Assembly: GCA_004357015.1 (NCBI GenBank)
Contig: SMXE01000120.1
Coordinates: 1-5,795, forward strand
Reading direction: 5' to 3'
Origin: Caldithrix sp.
Lineage (GTDB): Bacteria; Zhuqueibacterota; Zhuqueibacteria; Oceanimicrobiales; Oceanimicrobiaceae
Length of the DNA stretch: 5,795 bases
In this document: positions 1-5,795 of the stretch, piece after piece
How the letters are laid out: each line of letters opens with the position of its first letter
Position numbering within the stretch: the first letter of the stretch is position 1
The notes under the pieces: model-generated
The model's database searches: none
Told to the model about the DNA's origin: nothing
The model's input: only the letters and a program-made list of their open reading frames with translations
Made by a program: the position numbers and the translations under genes

Positions 1-896
1 TCTATTTCATCGATGAAAATGATGCACGGCGCGTTCTTTTTTCCCTGCTCGAAAAGATCACGCACGCGCGAAGCGCCCACGCCGACGAACATCTCCACGA
101 AATCGGCTCCTGACATGCTGAAGAAAGGAACGCCTGCCTCGCCTGCTACGGCCCTAGCCAACAGCGTTTTTCCGGTTCCCGGGGGACCCAAGAGCAGTGC
201 GCCTTTGGGGATCTTGCCGCCCAGCTTCTGAAATTTGTCCGGATCTTTTAAAAAATCAATAATTTCGCGCAGCTCCTGCTTGGCCTCGTCAGCGCCGGCC
301 ACATCGTCAAAGGTCACCTTGGCTTCATCCTCTGTGATCAATTTCGCCCGTGACTTTCCGAACGAGAAAATACCTTTCGGCCCGCCGCCCTGCATTCTGC
401 GCAAGATAAAAATCCAGAATACGCCGAAAAGAATCCACGGCAGAAGGCTGAACACATAATTCCACCAGTCATTGGAAATCTCTTCAAATCGCAGGGTCAC
501 GCCATAATCGCGAATCCACTGCGCTGCCGTTTTGTCATCGGGAACTTCGGGCAAGATCACCTTAAACCGGAGATACGTCACTTGTTTGTCGCCAATGATG
601 TCCGTGGTTTCGCTCTTGAGCTTTCCAAGAAACTCCTTGTCAGCAATGATGGCCTCTTCGATCCGACTGTTCTCAAGATGATCCCTGAATCTTGAATAGC
701 CAATTTTGGCAGCGCCCTTTTCGTCTATGCTGAACCTTTGTGAGATGAAAATAGAAACGATAATGATGATCAGCCAGAACGAAAGCGTCCGCGTCGCTTT
801 CCTCCACTGAAAATTTTCATCTTTTTTGGGCGCATTACCGGAACTTGCGCGCCTGCGCGACTTTTTCTTCTTGCTGTTCCTTGATTTATCTGGCAT
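1..896 (-). CDS. ftsH: ATP-dependent zinc metalloprotease FtsH, N-terminal part (cut by the window edge)
   Basis: FtsH is a hexameric AAA+ protease of the cytoplasmic membrane that extracts and degrades misfolded membrane proteins and short-lived regulators. The 298 visible codons show a very basic cytoplasmic N-terminus (residues 1-37, with KKKKSRRR), a first membrane helix (about 39-52), an extracytoplasmic domain (about 53-147), a second helix (about 148-165) and the start of the AAA+ module. Walker A is GPPGTGKT at 237-244 and Walker B begins as IIFIDEI at 292-298, where the window ends. The pore-loop-like [12 protein letters not shown] (269-280) is intact. The second region of homology and the HEXXH zinc site lie outside the window. 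ATG at 896 is the only plausible start, since the next Met is residue 168. No clear Shine-Dalgarno precedes it, only a run of eight A's that begins in the hpt stop codon. It lies 9 bp after hpt, so co-transcription is likely. Confidence 0.97.
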   Translation of the reverse strand, partial: MPDKSRNSKKKKSRRRASSGNAPKKDENFQWRKATRTLSFWLIIIIVSIFISQRFSIDEKGAAKIGYSRFRDHLENSRIEEAIIADKEFLGKLKSETTDIIGDKQVTYLRFKVILPEVPDDKTAAQWIRDYGVTLRFEEISNDWWNYVFSLLPWILFGVFWIFILRRMQGGGPKGIFSFGKSRAKLITEDEAKVTFDDVAGADEAKQELREIIDFLKDPDKFQKLGGKIPKGALLLGPPGTGKTLLARAVAGEAGVPFFSMSGADFVEMFVGVGASRVRDLFEQGKKNAPCIIFIDEI

Positions 897-905
897 ACTT
901 TTTTT

Positions 906-1481
906 TCAATTTGAGTTTATTGTTTGAACCTGTTCATCCATCACATAAATCGCCGGCAAGTTCCGAAACTTTTGTGCAAAATCCAGACCATAGCCGACGA
1001 CGAAACGGTTTGGAATGTTAAATCCCACGTAATCGATTTTGTATTCTGTTCTCGCCGTGTCCTCTTTCACAAGAAGTGAAACAAATTTCAGCGACTTGGG
1101 CCTAACGCGTTCGATCCGCTCGCGCAAATAATTGATCGAATAACCCGAATCGACAATGTCTTCAACCACGATAACGTGCCGACCCTGCAAGTCTGCGTCG
1201 ATGTCCTTTTTCAGCTTTATCACCCCGGAGGTTTCCGTCCCCTCGCCATAGCTTGAAATCTTGATGAAATCAACCTCGCAGTCGATTGAAATCTCCCTGA
1301 ACAAATCCGCACAAAAAATAAAGCTGCCATTGAGCACGCCGATCAAAATCGGACACAGCCCGGCGTAGTCTTTCGAAATCTGCTTCCCAAGTTCACGCAC
1401 CTTGTTTCGTATCTCTTCTTTGGACAGAAGAAGTCTGGATTCGCCACTCTCGATAAACTTCCGGGTTTCCTCAGTCGTCAT
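906..1481 (-). CDS. hpt: Hypoxanthine phosphoribosyltransferase
   Basis: This cytoplasmic purine-salvage enzyme transfers the phosphoribosyl group of PRPP to hypoxanthine (usually also guanine), giving IMP or GMP. At 191 residues it has the usual length for bacterial enzymes. The PRPP-binding motif is VIVVEDIVDSG (103-113), with the paired acidic residues E107 and D108. The pyrophosphate loop region is GVLNGSFIF (48-56), the flexible-loop motif is ISSYG (75-79), and the C-terminal signature DYVGFNIPNRFVVGYGLDF (150-168) carries the base-contacting residues. The ATG overlaps the end of tilS by 11 bp, which suggests translational coupling. The nearest GGAG is 16 nt upstream of the ATG, too far for an ordinary ribosome site; a weaker AGAAAG lies closer. 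In Bacillus subtilis, HprT and TilS have been reported to act together as an activator of ftsH. Whether that holds here cannot be read from the sequence. Confidence 0.97.
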   Translation of the reverse strand: MTTEETRKFIESGESRLLLSKEEIRNKVRELGKQISKDYAGLCPILIGVLNGSFIFCADLFREISIDCEVDFIKISSYGEGTETSGVIKLKKDIDADLQGRHVIVVEDIVDSGYSINYLRERIERVRPKSLKFVSLLVKEDTARTEYKIDYVGFNIPNRFVVGYGLDFAQKFRNLPAIYVMDEQVQTINSN

Positions 1482-2850
1482 TGGCGCGCTTTCTGATCTC
1501 CACTTTCAACAAGGTTCGCGTCTTATCTGTGACTTTAAATCGGTCATCCATGCGGTAACCACAAATCCACAAAATTCCTCTGTTCGATTCGAGTATTGGG
1601 ATTTCCATGCGTGCGTGAAGCGGAACTTTGCAATCCGAAAAGAAATCGGAGACCTTTTTCTTGCCGCGGAAGTTGAGAGGATAAAAGAACGCACCTGGAT
1701 AAAACAGTCTTATTTTGAGGCAATCTCCAACCTCATCTCTGTCAAAGTACTCGATGTCCCTGCTCCTGCTGAACCCTGGGCAGTCTTGAAGTTCAGCCCA
1801 CCGAAATTCATATTCACCGAAACGGAACGTGGACTTCTCCGAAAGGTTAATGCTCACCTCAGGCGGGGTCTTTTGATGGCGGTCGTAGATTACAATTCCA
1901 TCGTGATCTACCTGTATGCAAAACCGTTGCGTCACATCAAAACGTGTCCCGATTCGCCGACGACGAATTAGCTGCAGAATATTCCGGTGACTGTCATAAT
2001 CCAAAGAACTGCGGCTCATGCCAAGTTGCTCACAACAAAGCAGCAACACGTATTTTTGAACAACGGTATTATACTCTAAAAAACCGTCAATTTCAAGAAT
2101 AATCTCATTTTTTTTTTGTAAAGAAACCAATGACTTAAAGGCATCTATGGCGCATTGGCGCAAGAATGTTTCGACCTCGCCAAACACGCTGGCCGAACGA
2201 TTCAAAGCCGCGGTGATGTTGGGATTAAAGTGGTCTTTGAGGTATGGAAGTAGCTCATGCCGGATGCGGTTCCGCGTGAACCGGATGTCCTGATTAGAGG
2301 CATCCTCACGAAAACTCAAATCTACGTGTCGGGCGAGTTGTTCGAGTTCAGTGCGGCGAAATGACAGCAGAGGGCGCACAAAACGGCCGCGTTGCACCGG
2401 AATGCCTCGCAGGCCGGCGCTGCCTGACCCGCGCAAAAAGTGATCGATGACGGTCTCTGCCTGGTCGTCGGCAGTGTGTGCCATGGCCAGAAGGTCGAAA
2501 CCTGTCTCGTCGAGCACTTCCTCAAAATAACCGTAGCGCAGAACACGGGCGCTTTCCTCGAGTGAAAGTTTGTACTTTTGCGCATGCCCTACGGCATCGA
2601 CGTGTATGCAATAGTATGGCAAACCGTAAGCCTTGGCAGCGTCACGCACCAGGCGTTCGTCCTGATCAGCCGCTTCACCCCGAATGCCGTGATGCACGTG
2701 AACCGTGGCGAGTTCTAATTGCAGCGTGTCACGCACTTCCAATAACAAATGCAGTAGCACCATTGAATCCAGTCCGCCCGACACAGCAACAAGAAGCCGC
2801 GATCCTGTGTCCAGCAGCCCGGCTTTCAGAGTCGATAGAAATTTTTGCAT
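1471..2850 (-). CDS. tilS: tRNA(Ile)-lysidine synthase
   Basis: TilS uses ATP and lysine to turn the wobble cytidine (C34) of the CAU-anticodon tRNA(Ile) into lysidine, so that the tRNA reads AUA and is charged with isoleucine. It is essential in most bacteria. The 459 residues match the long form of the family. The N-terminal PP-loop ATPase has SGGLDS (24-29), HVHHGIRGEAADQDE (51-65), AHTADDQAET (124-133), RPLL (159-162) and the signature EDASNQD..RNRIR..LLP (182-202). A central helical domain follows (about 210-320). A C-terminal TilS_C domain (about 376-452) includes RGKKKVSDFF and R.EIPIL. ATG 2850 is the first usable start after an in-frame TAG upstream. It has no close Shine-Dalgarno; a GGAG sits 21 nt away. 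Codons 245-248 contain ten consecutive A's (see findings). It is the first gene of the tilS-hpt-ftsH block. Confidence 0.96.
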   Translation of the reverse strand: MQKFLSTLKAGLLDTGSRLLVAVSGGLDSMVLLHLLLEVRDTLQLELATVHVHHGIRGEAADQDERLVRDAAKAYGLPYYCIHVDAVGHAQKYKLSLEESARVLRYGYFEEVLDETGFDLLAMAHTADDQAETVIDHFLRGSGSAGLRGIPVQRGRFVRPLLSFRRTELEQLARHVDLSFREDASNQDIRFTRNRIRHELLPYLKDHFNPNITAALNRSASVFGEVETFLRQCAIDAFKSLVSLQKKNEIILEIDGFLEYNTVVQKYVLLLCCEQLGMSRSSLDYDSHRNILQLIRRRRIGTRFDVTQRFCIQVDHDGIVIYDRHQKTPPEVSINLSEKSTFRFGEYEFRWAELQDCPGFSRSRDIEYFDRDEVGDCLKIRLFYPGAFFYPLNFRGKKKVSDFFSDCKVPLHARMEIPILESNRGILWICGYRMDDRFKVTDKTRTLLKVEIRKRANDD

Positions 2851-2903
2851 CGGAAAATCGATTATCGAGATCTCCGTCAGACAAACATCGTTCTACTGAA
2901 ATC

Positions 2904-2932
2904 AATATAAGCAATCCGAACGCGATTTTCAA
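2904..2932 (-). promoter_or_regulatory. Predicted sigma70-type promoter of tilS-hpt-ftsH
   Basis: On the minus strand, TTGAAA (2932-2927) and TATATT (2909-2904) are separated by exactly 17 bp. Each hexamer differs from consensus at only one or two positions. Transcription would start near 2897, leaving a leader of about 47 nt before the tilS ATG. The site lies in the gap just upstream of the first gene of the block, which supports it. It is a pattern match only; no start site has been measured. Confidence 0.6.
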
Positions 2933-2951
2933 TGCAGGAAAAAGGACAGGC

Positions 2952-3047
2952 ATTGCCGCTCAAGCATCTCGCGCGAGGGCGAACGAATAAGGAGGTTGGC
3001 CTCGCGCGACTCAGTCCGTACCGTAACCACAGACCGACAGCGGCAAT
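2952..3047. repeat. Nested inverted repeat between the M20 gene and tilS
   Basis: The outer arms ATTGCCGCT (2952-2960) and AGCGGCAAT (3039-3047) are perfect 9-bp complements. Inside them, TCGCGCGAGG (2969-2978) and CCTCGCGCGA (3000-3009) are perfect 10-bp complements around a 21-nt loop. Each inner arm also contains the self-complementary octamer TCGCGCGA. The structure lies 14 bp past the M20 stop and just upstream of the predicted tilS promoter. On the minus strand a short U5 run follows about 8 nt after the 3' outer arm, so it could act as a weak terminator for the M20 transcript. It could equally be a structured RNA, a protein-binding site or a dispersed palindrome. Confidence 0.55.
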
Positions 3048-3060
3048 ATTGAGTCGTTGT

Positions 3061-4272
3061 TTAGAGCGGCAGGCGTTCAGCAAGCAGGTATTTAAGGATG
3101 TACATCGACATGAGGACCACGCCGAGCGGCAACGCACGTTCATCCACATCGAAATTTCCGGAATGCAGGAAGGTGACTTCGCCAGCAGGCTTTTTAGTAC
3201 CGAGCCGCATCAGCGCCCCGGGTGCTTTTTTAAGGTACCAGGAAAAGTCTTCTCCCCCCATGCTGACTTTGTCAAGGTGTTTGATTCGATCTTCAGACCA
3301 CAGGGACGCGGTTACATCCGCAACCATATTTATGAGTGACGCATCGTTTTTGACCGAAGGCACGGGCACCGGGTACTCGATTTCGTAACTGCCACCAGCA
3401 GCGCTGGTTAGCGCCGCAACTTTTCTCTCGATGTCGGTGGTGATTTCCGCCAGCGAACGGTCGTCGATGGTGCGGATGGTGCCACCCAATTCGACCAGAT
3501 CGGCAATGACGTTTGCCTTGCTTCCACCAATCATCTTGCCCACGGTCAACACTGCGGGTACGAACGGGCGGCTGCGCTGGTTCACAGAATCGTAGATAGC
3601 CATCAAAACCTGGTTCGCGAGGTAAATGGCATCGACAGCCTGGTGCGGCCGGGCCGCATGCCCGCTCTTACCTCTGATTTTGAGCCTGAATTCTGTGCAA
3701 TGCGCCGTCAGCAGGCCTTTGCGCAGGCCAATCTTGCCCACCGGAAGTTCCGGATCGACATGAAACGCCAGAATAGCATCCACCCCCTCCATGACGCCCG
3801 CTTTCACCAGTTCGCTCGCTCCGCTTGGCGAGGCTTCTTCGCAGGGCTGAAAAATGAATTTGACGTTTCCAGGGAGAGGCAAACTCAGTTGATTCAGGAC
3901 TTTGGCGACGCCGAGCGCGACGGCCATGTGGCAGTCGTGGCCGCAGGCGTGCATAGCCCCCGGAATGCGAGATGCATACGGCACATCCTTCGCGTCATTG
4001 ATCGGAAGGGCGTCCATATCCGCACGAACCGCGATGGTTCTCCCGCCCGAATCCCCGCGCAGATGCGCAGTCACCCCGGTGCCACAAATGCCGTTCTGGC
4101 ACTCGAGCCCGGCATCCTGAAGCTGGCTCACCAGCATTTCGGAGGTCTTGACCTCTTGCCAGCTTAATTCCGGGTATTGATGAAAATGTCGCCGGGTTGC
4201 AATGATCTCTTCGGTCAGGCTCTCCGTTAAACCCTGAACCTCCTGGAATATCGATTTTATGTCTTCTGTCAT
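3061..4272 (-). CDS. M20 family (M20D-type) metallo-amidohydrolase
   Basis: This is a cytoplasmic dinuclear-metal hydrolase that cleaves the amide bond of an N-acyl amino acid or similar small conjugate. Relatives include hippurate hydrolase, IAA-amino acid hydrolases and N-acetyldiaminopimelate deacetylase. The 403 residues are typical in length. Visible motifs are RRHFHQYPELSWQE (27-40), RADMDALP (83-90), HACGHDCHMA (108-117, metal ligands C110 and H112), FQPCEEASPSGA (141-152, with catalytic base E145 and ligand E146), AFHVDPELPVG (169-179, ligand H171), GKSGHAARPH (201-210, dimerisation domain), GGEDFSWYLKKAPGALMRLG (339-358) and LHSGNFDVDERALPLG (369-384, ligand H370). All expected metal-site residues are present and there is no signal peptide. 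The exact substrate cannot be assigned. The ATG has no Shine-Dalgarno, but a TATAAT box lies about 38 bp upstream. The gene reads toward tilS with a 210-bp gap, so it is probably a separate transcription unit, with read-through possible. Confidence 0.93.
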   Translation of the reverse strand: MTEDIKSIFQEVQGLTESLTEEIIATRRHFHQYPELSWQEVKTSEMLVSQLQDAGLECQNGICGTGVTAHLRGDSGGRTIAVRADMDALPINDAKDVPYASRIPGAMHACGHDCHMAVALGVAKVLNQLSLPLPGNVKFIFQPCEEASPSGASELVKAGVMEGVDAILAFHVDPELPVGKIGLRKGLLTAHCTEFRLKIRGKSGHAARPHQAVDAIYLANQVLMAIYDSVNQRSRPFVPAVLTVGKMIGGSKANVIADLVELGGTIRTIDDRSLAEITTDIERKVAALTSAAGGSYEIEYPVPVPSVKNDASLINMVADVTASLWSEDRIKHLDKVSMGGEDFSWYLKKAPGALMRLGTKKPAGEVTFLHSGNFDVDERALPLGVVLMSMYILKYLLAERLPL

Positions 4273-4309
4273 TTTCGGTTGTGGGCTTGGCTGTAAAAGT
4301 ACTCGAGTA

Positions 4310-4338
4310 ATTATACTGCTTTTTTGGTCAAATGCAAA
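4310..4338 (-). promoter_or_regulatory. Predicted sigma70-type promoter of the M20 gene
   Basis: On the minus strand a perfect TATAAT (4315-4310) lies 17 bp from TTTGCA (4338-4333), which matches four of six positions of the -35 consensus. The start point would be near 4303, giving a leader of about 30 nt before the ATG at 4272. The leader has no Shine-Dalgarno-like sequence. This is a pattern match only. Confidence 0.55.
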
Positions 4339-4655
4339 CGTTTCGGATAAAGGTAGTACGCCACCATACTACTTTCTTCGCGGTCTCCGTTCCGGATGAT
4401 TAGACTGTTAAGAAGAATTATTCTTCCCCGGATCCAGCCTGCTCCTGAGATTGGCGAATTCAGGACCCACTCATCCAATACTCCAACAATCCGTTCGTTC
4501 AAATAAAAGGCGCTTGCGAGAACGCGGAGTTTCCTTTTGTATCGTAAAGCAGGCCGTGACATTTTCTCTTGCTGTTGGCGTATTTCCAGCATATATTTCC
4601 CGGTCGGCAAAAAATTCCTAATTCAATTTTTGTCTGAGCAAAGCAGCTTCTCCTG
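4339..4655. other. Intergenic stretch with no supported gene
   Basis: This part of the divergent gap holds only short open frames, of up to about 99 codons on the minus strand. They show no recognisable motif, membrane pattern or ribosome site, and I read them as chance. Two small palindromes are visible. GAAGAAT-T-ATTCTTC (4412-4426) is perfect. TCCTGA (4443-4448) pairs with TCAGGA (4460-4465). Either could be an operator for a neighbouring gene, but nothing ties them to one. No tRNA, riboswitch or terminator is evident. Confidence 0.6.
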
Positions 4656-4757
4656 GTCATTCCCGCGTGCCCTTGGCGGGAATCCCCTGGCCGAGGCAAA
4701 GAGATCCGACTCAAACTTGTCCCTGCATGTTTTTGCAGGGACGATCACCAGAATGAC
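4656..4757. repeat. MITE-like or extragenic palindromic repeat element, about 102 bp
   Basis: The stretch begins with GTCATTC (4656-4662) and ends with its complement GAATGAC (4751-4757). CTGGT (4653-4657) and ACCAG (4747-4751) add further short inverted symmetry near the two ends. Two hairpins lie inside. ATTCCCGC (4659-4666) pairs with GCGGGAAT (4676-4683) over a 9-nt loop. GTCCCTGCA (4719-4727) pairs with TGCAGGGAC (4734-4742) over a 6-nt loop. GTCATTCCCGC-type ends with GCGGGAAT hairpins are a recurring pattern of dispersed non-coding repeats in many bacterial genomes. No transposase frame is present. The ends are approximate, no target duplication is evident, and copy number cannot be judged from one window. 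Confidence 0.55.
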
Positions 4758-4796
4758 AAGAATGATCAAGCTTTCGTTCAGACAATAACTAAGCGA

Positions 4797-4804
4797 AGAA
4801 AGGT
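4797..4804 (+). promoter_or_regulatory. Ribosome binding site of the M1 aminopeptidase gene
   Basis: The purine-rich GAAAGGTG ends 6 nt before the ATG at 4811 and supports that start over the in-frame Met at codon 9. It is the only well-placed Shine-Dalgarno-like site among the five genes of the window. Confidence 0.65.
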
Positions 4805-4810
4805 GAAAAA

Positions 4811-5795
4811 ATGTTCCTCAGACCATCAACTACCATGCTTTATCTGCAACTGCTGGGCCTGCTCGTCTTTCTACTGGCAGGTTGCGAAGACAGCGGTTCC
4901 AGCTTCGTCGATCCGCACTCATTTGCGAAACCCGACGAAGCGGTGGTAAGGCACATCGACCTTGACCTGAAAGTGGACTTCGGGGCGAAGCAGCTTTCCG
5001 GCACCGCCGCTCTCGAAATTGAGAACCGGGCCGGCGTGAGTGAAATCTACCTGGACAGCCGCGGGCTTCAGATCGAGAAAGTCACGCTGGGAACCAACGG
5101 TGAAGAAACGACGTTCAGGCTCGGGGATGAAGTAGACTTTCTCGGGCAACCGCTGATCATCGCTATCGAGCCCTCCACGAAAATCGTGAAGATCGAGTAC
5201 AGTACCTCACCCGATGCTGCAGCGTTGCAGTGGCTCGAGCCGGAGCAGACCGCCGGCGGCAAAGCACCGTTTCTATTCACGCAGTCACAGGCCATTCTGG
5301 CACGCACCTGGATTCCGTGCCAGGACAGCCCGGGCATTAGAATCACCTACAGTGCAACCATCCGCACGGAGCCCGGTCTCATGGCCGTCATGAGCGCAGA
5401 AAACGGCACTGAGAAAACCTCGGACGGCGTCTACCATTTTGAAATGCCGCAGCCGATTCCCTCCTATCTCCTGGCGCTGGCGGTAGGACACCTCGCGTTC
5501 CGTCCGCTGGGAGCACGCAGCGGCGTTTACGCGGAGCCCTCGGTGGTTGACAAAGCTGCGTACGAATTTGAAGACACCGAAAAAATGATCGCTGCCGCGG
5601 AGAAACTGTACGGACCTTACCGCTGGGGACGTTACGATATCATCGTGCTGCCGCCGAGTTTCCCGTTTGGCGGCATGGAGAATCCGCGCCTGACCTTTGC
5701 CACGCCTACCGTGCTGGCAGGCGACAAATCGCTGGTGGCGCTCATCGCGCACGAGCTGGCGCACTCCTGGTCCGGCAACCATGTCACCAACGCCA
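4811..5795 (+). CDS. M1 family aminopeptidase, leukotriene A4 hydrolase-like, predicted lipoprotein (C-terminus cut by the window edge)
   Basis: This zinc aminopeptidase removes N-terminal residues from peptides, probably in the periplasm or at a membrane surface. The N-terminus is a lipoprotein signal peptide with a hydrophobic core (10-23) and lipobox LAGC, so C25 would be lipidated. The M1 N-terminal beta domain follows (about 45-232). FLFTQSQAILARTWIPCQDS (154-173) and YEFEDTEKM (251-259) resemble the leukotriene A4 hydrolase and aminopeptidase B branch closely; Q158 and Q160 match the substrate-contacting glutamines there. The exopeptidase motif is GGMEN (287-291). The zinc motif HELAH is at 314-318, with H314 and H318 as ligands and E315 as base; the third ligand, a Glu, lies beyond the 328 codons seen. 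The residue before GGMEN is Phe (F286), where human LTA4H has Tyr. Function as an epoxide hydrolase is not implied; peptidase activity is the safe reading. The gene is divergent from the M20 gene and looks richer in G+C than tilS. Confidence 0.94.
   Translation, partial: MFLRPSTTMLYLQLLGLLVFLLAGCEDSGSSFVDPHSFAKPDEAVVRHIDLDLKVDFGAKQLSGTAALEIENRAGVSEIYLDSRGLQIEKVTLGTNGEETTFRLGDEVDFLGQPLIIAIEPSTKIVKIEYSTSPDAAALQWLEPEQTAGGKAPFLFTQSQAILARTWIPCQDSPGIRITYSATIRTEPGLMAVMSAENGTEKTSDGVYHFEMPQPIPSYLLALAVGHLAFRPLGARSGVYAEPSVVDKAAYEFEDTEKMIAAAEKLYGPYRWGRYDIIVLPPSFPFGGMENPRLTFATPTVLAGDKSLVALIAHELAHSWSGNHVTNA

Noticed and set aside
1402..1971. 189-codon plus-strand open frame across the tilS/hpt junction
   Set aside because: It is antisense to two clearly conserved genes, shows no recognisable motif or ribosome site, and is explained as a shadow of their codon pattern.
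2478..2990. 170-codon plus-strand open frame running out of tilS into the gap
   Set aside because: Most of it is antisense to the conserved PP-loop domain of tilS, its composition is low in hydrophobic residues, and it has no domain signature.
3643..4167. 174-codon plus-strand open frame inside the M20 gene
   Set aside because: It lies wholly antisense to conserved metal-site and dimerisation motifs of the amidohydrolase and resembles no known protein.
4311..4610. 99-codon minus-strand open frame in the divergent gap
   Set aside because: It ends inside the predicted M20 promoter, has no ribosome site and no recognisable motif. A lineage-specific small protein cannot be fully excluded, but nothing supports one.
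4719..4742. The 9-bp hairpin with T-rich loop as an intrinsic terminator
   Set aside because: No U-tract follows it on either strand and no gene ends nearby, so it is better explained as part of the 102-bp repeat.
5285..5782. 165-codon minus-strand open frame opposite the M1 gene
   Set aside because: It is antisense to the GGMEN and HELAH coding region, and long antisense frames are common opposite G+C-rich genes.

Overview
The window comes from a bacterial chromosome of roughly 50% G+C and contains ordinary housekeeping and peptidase genes. Four genes lie on the minus strand, reading leftwards: an M20-family amidohydrolase (4272-3061), tilS (2850-1471), hpt (1481-906) and the 5' end of ftsH (896 to the left edge). 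One gene on the plus strand, an M1-family aminopeptidase predicted to be a lipoprotein, starts at 4811 and runs off the right edge. The lipobox of the M1 protein and its similarity to leukotriene A4 hydrolase-type enzymes fit a Gram-negative bacterium. A lineage near the FCB group or a related candidate phylum is possible, but this is a weak inference and no taxon can be fixed from this stretch.

Layout. tilS-hpt-ftsH is a tight block: tilS and hpt overlap by 11 bp and hpt and ftsH are 9 bp apart. It makes the AUA-decoding tRNA(Ile) modification enzyme, a purine-salvage enzyme and the membrane AAA+ protease. The same order is known in Bacillus subtilis and many other bacteria. A good sigma70-like promoter (TTGAAA-17-TATATT) precedes tilS. 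Between that promoter and the M20 stop lies a nested inverted repeat (2952-3047). The M20 gene has its own likely promoter with a perfect TATAAT.

The 538-bp divergent gap (4273-4810) carries no convincing gene. It holds the M20 promoter, two small palindromes and a 102-bp element (4656-4757). That element is bounded by GTCATTC/GAATGAC and contains two strong hairpins, so it looks like a dispersed MITE-type or extragenic palindromic repeat.

I found no novel multi-gene system. The points most worth a second look are the 102-bp repeat, the nested inverted repeat before tilS, the LTA4H-like lipoprotein peptidase, the basic N-terminal extension of FtsH, and a ten-A run inside tilS.
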